Source: Sporosarcina sp. (GTDB lineage Bacteria > Bacillota > Bacilli > Bacillales_A > Planococcaceae). From it: a DNA stretch of 64,000 bases. Location: assembly GCA_029257435.1 (NCBI GenBank), contig JARIBI010000035.1, positions 28,981-92,980 of the forward strand, written 5' to 3'. The translations under genes were made by a program, and so were the position numbers. Shown piece by piece: positions 45,038 to 54,182 of the stretch; the first letter of the stretch is position 1, and every line of letters starts with the position of its first letter. Below the pieces are notes generated by a model that saw only the letters and a program-made list of their open reading frames with translations, was not told where the DNA came from and ran no database searches.

Positions 45038-45102
45038 CCTCTCGCCATTATAAAAGAAAGTATAATGGTAAGAGGAAAGACCTAACCGTAGTTAGCGTCT
45101 TT
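45038..45102. repeat. Two adjacent hairpins
   Basis: CCTCT..CCATTATA pairs with TATAATGG..AGAGG (45038-45075), and AAAGAC-CTAAC pairs with GTTAG-C-GTCTTT (45076-45102). On the minus strand they follow the stop of the 45111 gene and precede the ribosome site of the 13-residue peptide. Neither has a good T run. They could be a terminator pair or RNA-stability/regulatory elements. Confidence 0.6.
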
Positions 45103-45110
45103 CGTTAATG

Positions 45111-45836
45111 CTATGCACCTACTGATATTTCTTGAGTACTATATTCATTAAATTCAGTGTTATAATATTCATCTAATAGGCTGAATTCAGAGGAGTGTCT
45201 CTGCAGTACTTCAACTGCAACTAATTCAACACGTAAATCTGATTGGCGGTGTACAAGGACAGACAGAATGTCTCTTTTACCTAATTGCCCGAAGTTCTCG
45301 GCATTAATCCATGCACGCCCACTACCATCACTAACATGAAGATATTCTTGTTCCTCTCCTATCACTTCCACAACCCATAACTGTTCACCAATTAGGGAGT
45401 CTGTGATCTTTGCGTTTGCAGTAGCCGCTAAAGTAGTTGTTACGGCAACAGGCTCGGTTTCGCCTTGCCAACTATCCATAGTTAAAATAGAATCATCTAC
45501 CTTGGCTTGAGCTACACCTTGTACTTCTTCGAGGATTTCCTCTTCAGTACTGTTAATACAATCAATCAGGGATGCGAAATAATCATCTTGCTCGTCCGTT
45601 AGAAATGTAGGCACGTATTCTTGCTTCGCCAGCTCCTTATTGATAACTGGCAAGCCCCACAACGGTATACAATCTTCTGCTGAATTGACTTTTTCAATCG
45701 AGACAGACGATTTCTTGTGTTCTTCTTCTGTAGATATTTCACAGAATAGGAATGCACTGAACTCGTATAAGGCTTGAGTGAGGTTCATGAATATGAACGC
45801 TCCATGTATTAGTAACTGTTCTATAAATAGAATCAT
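45111..45836 (-). CDS. Hypothetical protein
   Basis: 241 residues. An N-terminal hydrophobic part (about 1-32) is followed by an acidic soluble region and a C-terminal domain with strands (EQLWVVEVIGEEQEYLHVSD, then ISVLVHRQSDLRVELVAVEVL) like a small beta barrel. AGGAGG precedes ATG 45836. It follows the SNF2-like gene by 37 bases in the same direction and should be part of that operon. Confidence 0.7.
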   Translation of the reverse strand: MILFIEQLLIHGAFIFMNLTQALYEFSAFLFCEISTEEEHKKSSVSIEKVNSAEDCIPLWGLPVINKELAKQEYVPTFLTDEQDDYFASLIDCINSTEEEILEEVQGVAQAKVDDSILTMDSWQGETEPVAVTTTLAATANAKITDSLIGEQLWVVEVIGEEQEYLHVSDGSGRAWINAENFGQLGKRDILSVLVHRQSDLRVELVAVEVLQRHSSEFSLLDEYYNTEFNEYSTQEISVGA

Positions 45837-45873
45837 TGATAGTTCCTCCTAGGGTTAATTGGTTATTGTATAC

Positions 45874-48800
45874 TCATGCGAATAAATCAAAGACTAATTG
45901 ATTCTCCGATATGTTTTTCTTTCTCTTCGTTTTAACTTCAGTGGCTACGGTTTTAAACGCGATCACTGGTGTCTTAACAGTTATTATTTTCTCTACTTCC
46001 TGCTGCTCAAGTTGAGGCTTTGAAAGATGACTTAGAATTGCGCTGTCCGTGACAAAGTCTCTGTCGAATCCAAACGCTTCCTCAATGTCTACAACGAGTA
46101 CAGCAGCATCCACGTCAAAGCCTGGGATAAGTCCCTGCTTGATGTTTTGTAGCAAGGTCGATTTCTGTTTTAATAAGCTCTGTTTGGTTACTTCACTGGA
46201 GATTTCAACGTCGATCCACTTCTCGAATTGTTCTAATAGAGAAGGTTTCTCTTTCTTCTTTCCGATATTCGCAAGTAGTTCACGAGCGCGGTCAGATGTT
46301 TGTGAAATCCAATCTTCTGCAGAACCTTTAATAACAGAATCCCCCTTCTTGATACTCTCGATAAGCATACTTTGCAGATCTCCAGAATCGCCTAACATAG
46401 CGGATAAACCATCCGATGATACCTCTCCGTTAATCGCAGCAGTCGCTCGGTTTTTTTGTGCAATCAGTTCGGCCATTTTCTCCTGAAACGAATTTTCATA
46501 AGCTAGGTAGAACAATCGACACTCTTGTGATTGACCAATACGCCATGCTCTACGGCTGGATTGATTGATTGTGAATAGACTCCAAGAGAACTGGTAGTAG
46601 ATAAGCGTTGGTGTACAAAGGAGGTCAAGACCGACTTTCACTAATTCTTGACTGACAATGCAAACGTCATAGCCCTCTACATTCATTTTTTGCTCTAGCC
46701 ACTCACTTCGAGAATTTGTACTCGTTGTTGTCGTGTCTAGGATGCAAACCTTAGCCCCGATCTCTTCTAGCTTTGTTTGTAATCTTGGTCGGATATCGCG
46801 TCCTGCAACAGAGGAACCTGTATCACGAACATAAACGATGGATTTACGTCCTTCTCCTAATTCACCCTCAATGATTTCTTGAAGTTTCTTCTCCTTTGGC
46901 AACGTCACGTCTTCTGACAAATGACGTGCTGTCCAGATTAGATCCCGTTGCCCATTTGCGTTTTTAAAAGTCGCATCGGGGAACGTGAATGGATTGTCAG
47001 GAAATGCAATTCCGTAATCCGTCATAGGTAAGTACAGCTTGTATCCGTCTTCCCTTGCGTTTATCTCGTGTTCAAACGCAGAGACCATACCTCGATAGAC
47101 GCTTTGTAATTCCTCGGACATTGGTACGAAAATTGTGGGTGCATCTACTAGTTCAACTGGATCGGGCCAAACATCTTTTAGGCGTACATTGATGATGTTT
47201 TGAATCATGTAACGACCATAAATGAATGGTGAAATACCAGGTGTCACTTTTCGTGTAGAACGTTTTTCACCGCCACGTGAATTCGTGTTGGTATACTCAC
47301 CGTCTGTATGCTTTTCTCGTGTAGTTTCCTCAATGTTTCCGTACTCTTCGTTGAATCGACTTACTTCTTCATACCGGTATCCCGATGCTTCCATATCATG
47401 CGGAAACAGACGCCAGAGAAGATAGTAAATGTCTTCACTCTTACCGCCGAATAGCGTTCCAGTTCCTGCTACAACCTTCTTAGAAGCTTGCACTAGTGAA
47501 CCTAATGAATTGCCTTGAGCAGTCATACCACCCTTTAATTCATGAACTTCATCTACAATTGTCATATCGAAGAAGTTGTTCATCTTCCGTCGAATGTATT
47601 CAATAGTAGCGATACGGTTAGGCATTCCTTTTGCTGTTGCCCGTTCAGGAACTTGGCTTTGCACAAAAGAAAGGAGTTTCGGATCGTTTTGGCGGGTTGC
47701 GTGAACTAGTTTTCGTTCATGCTTCGCCCATTGTTTGAAATCAGAAAAACGAGTAGGAACCGTTTTCGTCCATAAGGAAGTACCACAATGGAAACAAAAA
47801 GCATTCGCTGGCTTCACTCCGCTTTTTAAACGTCGTGATGTACCGAACTCGCCCTCTGTCATGTTGTGCGTAACATACACTTCATTTTCATTGCCATCTT
47901 CATCGATCTCTAATAGAACTTCTTCAATCGTTTTGTGAGGTTCACCACAAGAGGAACAATAGTATCCATTCCGATAAGGTTCTACCTCTTGTTCACGTTG
48001 TAAAGCAGTTCTATGGTGTTGATACGACACAGCGGGTACAGTTCGTGCATCCCCTCGCATGACAGTAAATGAAATGACAAAGAATGTAGGAACCGTTGGC
48101 TTAGGTCGGCCGTTATTCACCCATTCAGCATGATAGCGAATTAATTCTTCTGTTCGGGCGATTACGTGTACTCGGGCATGTGGAAGTAACACTTTAATTT
48201 CATCTGGCCACTTCTTCGTTAGATTCGGCGGACACATCAAACATACGTGATACCCACTTTGATTCTTAAGAGAATGATAACCGTCTGCGATGGCGGTCAT
48301 GATACTCGATTTTCCTGTAGACATTTCCCCTTGTATAATCACTGCTTTTTGTTGGCGGAGTCGCTTCGCAACAGCTGTAGCCGTGTGAGCTTGGACCGGG
48401 AACAATTCACGTGGATACGAATCAAAGTGCTGAAGCGTATCGTGATGTATAGGGTTATGGGTTGGGGTTACGGTTTCAGATAACTTTTCGACCATCGCTT
48501 CGTTATAATTCAAAAGATACGAAGTTAGGTCGTTCACATCATCTAAGCTCTCGCCCGTTCCCTCTTTAGGAAAACTAATCAATTTTTCTTTTAGTAAGCG
48601 TTCAATAAAGAGGTCTGCTTGTTCTTCAGTGAGCTCAATGGAATACAGGTTTAATCCATCTGGAAAGAGGGATTCATCTTTAAATAGTTCATGCTTCACT
48701 AAAAACCGCTCTTTAATCAATTCTGCAAGAATCGTATCTTCCCATTCAGGTAGAATATGAAGTCCGTACGAAGATCCTCCTAACAACCGAGCAATATCTT

Positions 48801-49197
48801 TTGCTGGATTGCTGTCAAAGGAAAGAACGTATTTACTGTTATTCAGTACGTCTTCATGCACAATAGCGATTGCCTTTCGGTTTTTATTCAACGTCATGGG
48901 GAATTTTTCGTACTTCCCTTTTTCAGCTGCCAAAGCATGTTCACTACGGAAACGATAGCCTGTCAATTCCTTCTCGCCATACCCAAACTTCAAGCCGCCA
49001 TTAGAGCCTATGTCAATCGCTCCACGTATGGATTGAAGTGCAGAATCACTACCACTTACAATTGTGAATAGTAGCTTGTCCTCATACCGCTTTGATTTCT
49101 CGAAAGCCATCGCATAGCAAAACACTTCATGCCACGCCTGCTTTAAATACACTTGAAACATCTTCGGGTTTTCTTCTGACTCTGGACGATAATTCAT
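45874..49197 (-). CDS. SNF2-like superfamily 2 helicase/ATPase
   Basis: 1107 residues. P-loop QGEMSTGKSS (about 290), DEVHE (about 547) and the C-terminal QSSRRAWRIGQ (about 880) identify a SNF2/Rad54-type translocase. Between the helicase halves lies a zinc ribbon (CSSCGEP near 413, CFHCG near 469). SNF2 proteins move on duplex DNA and remodel protein-DNA complexes; on plasmids they are often in defence or transfer regions. AGGAGG precedes ATG 49197. A hairpin terminator separates it from the ArdC-like gene, and leader element B lies before that. Confidence 0.9.
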   Translation of the reverse strand: MNYRPESEENPKMFQVYLKQAWHEVFCYAMAFEKSKRYEDKLLFTIVSGSDSALQSIRGAIDIGSNGGLKFGYGEKELTGYRFRSEHALAAEKGKYEKFPMTLNKNRKAIAIVHEDVLNNSKYVLSFDSNPAKDIARLLGGSSYGLHILPEWEDTILAELIKERFLVKHELFKDESLFPDGLNLYSIELTEEQADLFIERLLKEKLISFPKEGTGESLDDVNDLTSYLLNYNEAMVEKLSETVTPTHNPIHHDTLQHFDSYPRELFPVQAHTATAVAKRLRQQKAVIIQGEMSTGKSSIMTAIADGYHSLKNQSGYHVCLMCPPNLTKKWPDEIKVLLPHARVHVIARTEELIRYHAEWVNNGRPKPTVPTFFVISFTVMRGDARTVPAVSYQHHRTALQREQEVEPYRNGYYCSSCGEPHKTIEEVLLEIDEDGNENEVYVTHNMTEGEFGTSRRLKSGVKPANAFCFHCGTSLWTKTVPTRFSDFKQWAKHERKLVHATRQNDPKLLSFVQSQVPERATAKGMPNRIATIEYIRRKMNNFFDMTIVDEVHELKGGMTAQGNSLGSLVQASKKVVAGTGTLFGGKSEDIYYLLWRLFPHDMEASGYRYEEVSRFNEEYGNIEETTREKHTDGEYTNTNSRGGEKRSTRKVTPGISPFIYGRYMIQNIINVRLKDVWPDPVELVDAPTIFVPMSEELQSVYRGMVSAFEHEINAREDGYKLYLPMTDYGIAFPDNPFTFPDATFKNANGQRDLIWTARHLSEDVTLPKEKKLQEIIEGELGEGRKSIVYVRDTGSSVAGRDIRPRLQTKLEEIGAKVCILDTTTTSTNSRSEWLEQKMNVEGYDVCIVSQELVKVGLDLLCTPTLIYYQFSWSLFTINQSSRRAWRIGQSQECRLFYLAYENSFQEKMAELIAQKNRATAAINGEVSSDGLSAMLGDSGDLQSMLIESIKKGDSVIKGSAEDWISQTSDRARELLANIGKKKEKPSLLEQFEKWIDVEISSEVTKQSLLKQKSTLLQNIKQGLIPGFDVDAAVLVVDIEEAFGFDRDFVTDSAILSHLSKPQLEQQEVEKIITVKTPVIAFKTVATEVKTKRKKNISENQLVFDLFA

Positions 49198-49215
49198 TCC
49201 AATTCCTCCTCATAA

Positions 49216-49268
49216 TAAAAAGCAACCGAGTAAAGCATCTTAAATAACAGATGCCTACTGATTGCTTA
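49216..49268 (-). terminator. Intercistronic attenuator between ArdC-like and SNF2-like genes
   Basis: On the minus strand AAGCAATCAGTA pairs with TACTCGGTTGCTT, enclosing a GCATCT/AGATGC stem, and TTTTT follows. It ends just before the AGGAGG of the helicase gene. It has the same nested form as the other leader terminators but no GGTGAC hairpin. Confidence 0.7.
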
Positions 49269-49296
49269 TCCTCTGTACTTTTGGTTGGTTCTTCTC

Positions 49297-50424
49297 TTAA
49301 ATAGCCTCTGAGAGCAATTCGGCTTCTTCATCTGTCAACTCAAACTCACAATCAGATTCAAAAGGAGTTGATGTGACGATGGTAGCCATGTGATTCGCCC
49401 ATATCGATTTAGAAATAGATACAGGAGTAAACCCATCATCGCTTGCTCGGACTTCATAGTAGTAGTAACACTCTTTGCGCTGTGCTTTAGGAATACGGTA
49501 AGCAGTAGCTTCCACAATGTCGACTCCACGCACTTTACGAGGAATAGAAGGCATTGGTGTTTCAACTTCTTCGTCGCCTTTGGAAACCCACTCGTAATCT
49601 TCAATCATTTTGTTCGCAGTCTTTTGAATGATCTCTCCATATTTTAAAAGAGACTTCCCATCATCAGATGACCACCCGCGTACATATTCGAAAGAATAAT
49701 CAGATGTGTCCAAACCAAGATATGTGCAAACGATAAACGCTACACCCTCGGCAACACTCTCACGTTCTTCTTCCGTTGTCTTATTCACCGCGTAACGGTG
49801 CAAACGACTATGAACTAGTTCATGAACAGCTGTTTTCGCCATGTGATTAGGAGAAAGCTTTGAATCAATCATGATGGAATGTGACCCAGGAGCATAATAT
49901 CCGTTCGCGCCATCCGCATAACCAATTCTGATAATACAACCATTAAGTACCGCTAAACGTTTGGTCCAGGTAAAGATTTTCATAGCTTCTAAAGAGTCCC
50001 CTTCTAATTTCAGTTTTACACTGTCAATAGGTAGTGGATCTCCTTCTGTCTGTGAAATATCAAAAACTGGTACACCGATAAAACCAACAAGTTTAGAATC
50101 TTCCTCCCCTGTGATTTCATCCTCCTCTTTCTTAATGCGTGGTGCGAGAATGCGCAGCGCCTTTTGTCCCTTCACAACATTGCGATTCAATTCTTTCCAT
50201 CTTTTAAATGATGCTACATAAGTGGCACCTGATAGTTGAGAGTTGATTAGCATAACGTTTTTGAACGAATAAGACGGCATTAACGCTTGCATTAATAGAA
50301 TTGCTTTGAATTTCTCTGGAGAATAATCAAAGTTGAGGACACCCTCATTCAACTGATTCAGCAATTGCTGCACCTGTTCCTTCTTCTCTGTTTTAGTCTT
50401 TCTCGGATACGATTTCGTAGCCAT
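49297..50424 (-). CDS. ArdC-like antirestriction protein with metallopeptidase motif
   Basis: 375 residues from ATG 50424 (GGGAAGGGTG upstream; the longer frame to 50547 runs through the leader and is not used). The N-terminus (about 15-100; LQAL/LMQALMPSYSFKNVMLINSQ..., FKRWKELNRNVVKGQKALRI) is the single-stranded DNA-binding ArdC domain, followed by HELVH (about 198) with a downstream Glu (EGVAFIVC), as in zinc peptidases. ArdC proteins shield incoming single-stranded DNA in conjugation. It is first behind leader element B. Confidence 0.85.
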   Translation of the reverse strand: MATKSYPRKTKTEKKEQVQQLLNQLNEGVLNFDYSPEKFKAILLMQALMPSYSFKNVMLINSQLSGATYVASFKRWKELNRNVVKGQKALRILAPRIKKEEDEITGEEDSKLVGFIGVPVFDISQTEGDPLPIDSVKLKLEGDSLEAMKIFTWTKRLAVLNGCIIRIGYADGANGYYAPGSHSIMIDSKLSPNHMAKTAVHELVHSRLHRYAVNKTTEEERESVAEGVAFIVCTYLGLDTSDYSFEYVRGWSSDDGKSLLKYGEIIQKTANKMIEDYEWVSKGDEEVETPMPSIPRKVRGVDIVEATAYRIPKAQRKECYYYYEVRASDDGFTPVSISKSIWANHMATIVTSTPFESDCEFELTDEEAELLSEAI

Positions 50425-50476
50425 AATATACACCCTTCCCAAAAGTATTCCGAATCTCAAAAACTTGCGAGAACGC

Positions 50477-50596
50477 AAAAAAGCCTTTGGGCAGTTTGAT
50501 AGCATAGCAAAAGTTAAAAAAGATGCTATGAATCTCAAAAGGCCCAAAGGCTGTAATTGTTCGTCACCGCAGAATCTCTCAAAAGAGGGATTTGCA
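50477..50596 (-). promoter_or_regulatory. Leader element B: conserved hairpin-GGTGAC plus attenuator
   Basis: Minus-strand copy with TGCAAATCC (50596-50588), hairpin, GGTGAC (50568-50563), AGCCTTTGGGCC pairing with GCCCAAAGGCTT, then T6. CATAGCA/TGCTATG-like nesting is present (CATAGCAT..). The -10 box TATACT (50632-50627) is 30 bases upstream of TGCAAATCC. Confidence 0.85.
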
Positions 50597-50742
50597 AAAA
50601 AATGTTAAAGAGGTTCGTATAACTTTAGTATACATGAACCATTACTTGATTACCACCTAAATAACTAGAGTGACTGTGTGCTCACCACCGAAACCGCTGC
50701 CCATAAAAATGATCTACAAGGGATCGGATCTTCCTATTGTAT

Positions 50743-51207
50743 TTATTCACTTACATCCTTATATCCGTTAAGTTCCTCATGAGTGAATTGTTTACTATAC
50801 TCAATTTCGAATTTGAATCTGCCGTAGTCATCATACTCATTCTTAAGCTCAGCACGTATTTCTTCAGCATTTGATAGATTCAAAAAACATGTACGGGGGG
50901 AATCTTTAGTTGTGACTACATGGTGCGAGGTATGTTCCTTATAATACAAATGCTTCCCCAATTTGATGATGTATTTTTCGTCATTTTCAATTATCGTATA
51001 CTCTGTTATTTTCTGATTAATTAATTGCTCGCCTAGTTCTCTCTCGAATTTCTCTTTAAAATAGTATTTTAATGCCTGGTTTAATATATAAGCTTGAGTT
51101 ACGGCCCCATCGTCCGTAGACATATAATCTTGGATTGCCTTTAGCTTTACTTCGTTTTTATTCGTTAAATGAAAGCTCACTTTTTTCCCCATTTGATTCT
51201 CTGCCAT
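50743..51207 (-). CDS. Ribbon-helix-helix-like protein
   Basis: 154 residues. GKKVSFHLTNKNEVKLKAIQ then QAYILNQALKYYFKE (about 8-52) suggest an N-terminal ribbon-helix-helix DNA-binding unit with a longer loop. The rest is a mixed alpha/beta domain. GAGG precedes ATG 51207. It lies upstream of leader B and downstream of leader G and is a candidate regulator; the targets are unknown. Confidence 0.65.
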   Translation of the reverse strand: MAENQMGKKVSFHLTNKNEVKLKAIQDYMSTDDGAVTQAYILNQALKYYFKEKFERELGEQLINQKITEYTIIENDEKYIIKLGKHLYYKEHTSHHVVTTKDSPRTCFLNLSNAEEIRAELKNEYDDYGRFKFEIEYSKQFTHEELNGYKDVSE

Positions 51208-51268
51208 GATATCATCCTCTTTCTTACTATAAATAATATTATAATGCTAAGTAAACAATAACAGTATT

Positions 51269-51304
51269 CTCGGTATTCTTCAAGGAGCGTCGTGGAATAC
51301 CGAG
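51269..51304. repeat. Inverted repeat
   Basis: CTCGGTATTC and GAATACCGAG make a 10-bp perfect stem with a 16-base loop. No T run on either side. It lies between the 51355 gene and the RHH-like gene and could be an operator or processing site. Confidence 0.55.
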
Positions 51305-51354
51305 CGGACGATATTCACTTTTTTTATTGAAGATTGAGGAAAAAGTCAATACTA

Positions 51355-51603
51355 CTAAATTAATACTTCGCTTATATAGCCAGGTTCGCCCGTAAACGTG
51401 AAGCCTCCTATAGAAAACCCTTTCTGTATACAACAGTTCATCTTATGTACAGCTTCTTCAGGTGAAAGGAACGTGCCAATTTCACGGACTTGATAATGTG
51501 CGTGGTTTACAGCTATTGCTCTTATTTCCTGCGTATCCATATCCACAAAGAAACCAAACTCATATTCATCAAATCTCTCGAACAGTATGTAATTAACCAT
51601 CAT
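51355..51603 (-). CDS. Hypothetical protein behind leader G
   Basis: 82 residues from ATG 51603 (AAAGGAG 5 bases upstream; ATG 51600 is possible). The N-terminus (YILFERFDEYEFGFFVDMD) shows alternating strands; HYQVREIGTFLSPEEAV follows. No family recognised. It is controlled by leader element G. Confidence 0.65.
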   Translation of the reverse strand: MMVNYILFERFDEYEFGFFVDMDTQEIRAIAVNHAHYQVREIGTFLSPEEAVHKMNCCIQKGFSIGGFTFTGEPGYISEVLI

Positions 51604-51621
51604 GCATTCTCCTTTCAAAAT

Positions 51622-51713
51622 AAAAAAAGCTCCTTGAAGCCGCACGAAAAAAATCGTGTGGCTCCAAAGAGCGTGGATTGTTTAGTCACCAGCGGATACC
51701 AAGAACGTATCGC
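51622..51713 (-). promoter_or_regulatory. Leader element G: divergent copy of hairpin-GGTGAC attenuator
   Basis: GCGATAC pairs with GTATC-CGC, keeping the bulged C, and is followed one base later by GGTGAC (51690-51685). The terminator is GCTCTTTGGAGC with GCTTCAAGGAGC, nested CACGA/TCGTG and T7. Sequence differs widely from A-F while structure, GGTGAC and CTTTGG are kept. The promoter is GTGCCT-18-TGC-TATACT (51758-51729); the hairpin starts 15 bases after the -10 box. Confidence 0.78.
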
Positions 51714-51766
51714 CATAAATATACTTATAGTATAGCATAGCGACATTCTTCTAGGCACACTTTTAG

Positions 51767-51955
51767 TTAAAGTGATAGATAAACTCTACTCATAGTGTAA
51801 TCATCCAATATGTAGCTGTTGAATGCCACAAGTAGTGCTTCTTCCCATTCATTTCCTCTCCCGACTAAATCGCGTACTACCAAGCGAATCAGCGCATCTT
51901 CCTTAACCAAGACTTCCATCTTCCTTTTATCAAACATGATTTCTTGTTCTACCAT
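51767..51955 (-). CDS. Small acidic protein
   Basis: 62 residues. AAAGGATG stands 7 bases before ATG 51955. The sequence is helical, acidic and free of Cys; no family recognised. It follows the LPD1-type gene by about 50 bases in the same direction and ends upstream of the leader G promoter. Confidence 0.62.
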   Translation of the reverse strand: MVEQEIMFDKRKMEVLVKEDALIRLVVRDLVGRGNEWEEALLVAFNSYILDDYTMSRVYLSL

Positions 51956-52007
51956 TAGTTAACATCCTTTCGCCTTACTATGGCGGTTATTTACCCCTTC
52001 TCTCACG

Positions 52008-53912
52008 TTAATCTGCAAGAAGTGGTCTTATTGATTCGATGAATTTATCCATTGAGTAGAGAATTCGAAACTTCTCTTTTTCGTTTTGAGGGAATACGGA
52101 ATCGCGTATCCCACAAACTAGATAATCACTCGTCCAATTTTGTTCTTTCAATTTCTCATGAATATAAAACTCAAAGGCTCGGGCTGCTAGTTCTACATTA
52201 GACGACCAGTACTTCCCTATTTGTCCTTTATCCATGGTTATTGCATGTTGGAAATACTCAGAACGATCTACAGGATATGGAATACGTTCTACCTTTTCCC
52301 CGGTTTGTTTAAAATGATACTCCGCCAAGGCTTCGGCGTCTGTACGAATATGTTTATTTCGCTGCTTTGCATATTTCATAGCAACTCTTTCTCGTTTGGC
52401 TCCTACATATGGCCGTAAATTGTTTTCAATTCTAGCATCTAAGTCGATAAGTCGATATTCCATGAAGCGATGAAGATCTCCATGCACCTCTTCATACAGT
52501 TCTGTGAAACTCCGTCTAAGATTATAAGAGTTCGTACAATCTTTAACATCTATATAAGCAGTAGAATCACCAATTTTTATCGATTCAACCAATTCTTCAA
52601 TTGCGATTCTCACATCTATTGGTAACGTTCCATAGCTTTCTTCAGTTACATAACCAGCCATGCCGTTTTTAAAATCATAGCTGCGGTTATATAAATAGTG
52701 GTCTAACGAATGGAACCATTCATGCGCGAGGATACCCAATGAACCTTTTTCTTTAGTAAGGTTAATCACTTGTCTTGCGGGTTCATAATGTCCGAGTGCA
52801 CGTCCCCGTCCCCTTGATCCGAATGCCATAGCCAAACGACCGCCATGACTCACAGCCTTGACAGGAATCCGCAACAGCTCTGCTAAGTCTGTGTATGCTT
52901 CAGCCGACCGTTGTAGATGGTTCTGTGCGACATCATCAGGTAGGTAGTGACCAAATTCACTTGCTCGGAAATTAAAGTGATCCACATATGCCTTCGGTTC
53001 TGTTAGATGAACCTCTGTTCCAGCTTGACGTACAGGCGTTGAAGGTAGTGTGCGTTCCCATACAGGCTTACGAACAACTTTCCCCTTAGACTGTGGCTTC
53101 TCGCTAGTAGTTGGTGGTAAAAGTTCATCCCAATTCTTAATTGAGAATGCTTTTGTTAGCATTGTTCTTCTAGAATCCCTCCCGTAAAAGTAATTCTTAA
53201 ACGGACCCGGATAATCTTTAAAACGGAATAACGAAAACGACTGTTCCATCAGAATTAAACGAGCTGTTGATTTTTGAAGTCCCAAAATAGATTCTTTGAT
53301 TACGCTCTCTGATTTATATTCTCCAGCTCCAAGCTTGGCTTTTACTGAAGCGATATATGTCTCTTCCCCTTCAATTGATGGCGGATTCTGAGATGCAGTA
53401 AAAGCCTCAATTATACGAGATTCAAACAGATAAAATTCCTCTTTTGTTTTTACCGTTTGAAGAAGGTCACTAATAAGCAGCAAGGAGTTTGTGTATTTAA
53501 GACGGTCCTCTTTTGTATCTTTCGACACTTTTGGAATTCGGTTTATAAAGAGTTGTATGGCCTTTGCAATACCAGGATTGACATTGCGCTGTCTACAATC
53601 CTCTAGCGAAAACCAATTAAAGAACGTATCACGTATAATAACCTCCGCAGCAGTAACAGTATCCTGTGATTCCAGATCATTAAGTAGGTGTGAACTCGGT
53701 TTTTCTAAAAAGGCTTTACGCTGTTGCGCTAAGTCTTTACGTGCACCCCCGATTTTTTCACCAACATCATAAGATATGCTTCTGTTTTGCTGTGCTTCCG
53801 TCCGAATATCTGCAACATTAACAGTGGGTGGGGATGGCCTATACTTCACATTCATTACGAAAGCTACTGGTTGTTCTGGCATCTCAAATAAGTTTAATTG
53901 TGTGTTTGTCAT
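52008..53912 (-). CDS. Large polyvalent-type protein with LPD1 metallopeptidase-like domain
   Basis: 634 residues from ATG 53912 (GGAG 9 bases upstream). The N-terminal half (helical, about 40-280) includes FRFKDYPGPFKNYFYGRDSR. The C-terminal half has GRGRALGHYEPARQVINLTK and LAHEWFHSLDHYL (about 375-405), the signature of the LPD1 domain with a HEXXH-like HEWFH site. Such proteins travel with conjugative elements and are thought to enter recipients or counter host defence. It is in a minus-strand unit with two very short frames upstream and a small acidic protein downstream. Confidence 0.82.
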   Translation of the reverse strand: MTNTQLNLFEMPEQPVAFVMNVKYRPSPPTVNVADIRTEAQQNRSISYDVGEKIGGARKDLAQQRKAFLEKPSSHLLNDLESQDTVTAAEVIIRDTFFNWFSLEDCRQRNVNPGIAKAIQLFINRIPKVSKDTKEDRLKYTNSLLLISDLLQTVKTKEEFYLFESRIIEAFTASQNPPSIEGEETYIASVKAKLGAGEYKSESVIKESILGLQKSTARLILMEQSFSLFRFKDYPGPFKNYFYGRDSRRTMLTKAFSIKNWDELLPPTTSEKPQSKGKVVRKPVWERTLPSTPVRQAGTEVHLTEPKAYVDHFNFRASEFGHYLPDDVAQNHLQRSAEAYTDLAELLRIPVKAVSHGGRLAMAFGSRGRGRALGHYEPARQVINLTKEKGSLGILAHEWFHSLDHYLYNRSYDFKNGMAGYVTEESYGTLPIDVRIAIEELVESIKIGDSTAYIDVKDCTNSYNLRRSFTELYEEVHGDLHRFMEYRLIDLDARIENNLRPYVGAKRERVAMKYAKQRNKHIRTDAEALAEYHFKQTGEKVERIPYPVDRSEYFQHAITMDKGQIGKYWSSNVELAARAFEFYIHEKLKEQNWTSDYLVCGIRDSVFPQNEKEKFRILYSMDKFIESIRPLLAD

Positions 53913-53930
53913 AATTAATTTCTCCATTCG

Positions 53931-54062
53931 TTAATTAGTAATGTTCGCCTCAGCTTGATAAAGCTCTTTAGTCATGTATATCCGCTCATTTTTACGTGTA
54001 CTGTAATCGATACGAATCACTTCTGTTTCTTTAACTAACCGAACGCTAGCGGGTGAAATCAT
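53931..54062 (-). CDS. Possible 43-residue protein
   Basis: MISPASVRLVKETEVIRIDY... runs from ATG 54062 to 53931 and starts two codons after the stop of a 19-residue frame. The nearest ribosome-like site (GAGGAAATTAA) is 14 bases away, so translation would depend on coupling. No family recognised. Confidence 0.45.
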   Translation of the reverse strand: MISPASVRLVKETEVIRIDYSTRKNERIYMTKELYQAEANITN

Positions 54063-54067
54063 CTTAT

Positions 54068-54127
54068 CTAATTAATTTCCTCAGCAATTGACGCAACAAA
54101 ATCAACGTATTTTTCAAGTATTTTCAT
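54068..54127 (-). CDS. Possible 19-residue peptide
   Basis: MKILEKYVDFVASIAEEIN starts at ATG 54127 behind GGGAGAG. It is the first frame after a terminator and may serve as a leader for the 43-residue frame and the LPD1-type gene. Confidence 0.4.
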   Translation of the reverse strand: MKILEKYVDFVASIAEEIN

Positions 54128-54151
54128 TTGAATCTCTCCCTTAAAAATAAT

Positions 54152-54177
54152 AAAAACCCTTCAAAGATGAAGGGTTT
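54152..54177 (-). terminator. Terminator after the 54183 gene
   Basis: AAACCCTTCA pairs with TGAAGGGTTT over a four-base loop, then TTATT. It separates the leader C operon from the LPD1 unit. Confidence 0.8.
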
Positions 54178-54182
54178 AACTC

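Noticed and set aside
45038..45075. Terminator of the 45111 gene
   Set aside because: The stem is good but a T run is missing, so it is listed as a hairpin only.
50425..50547. Upstream extension of the ArdC-like protein
   Set aside because: It reads through the leader terminator. The same applies to extensions at 54854-54982 and 62577-62732; their shared residues come from the common leader, not from related proteins.
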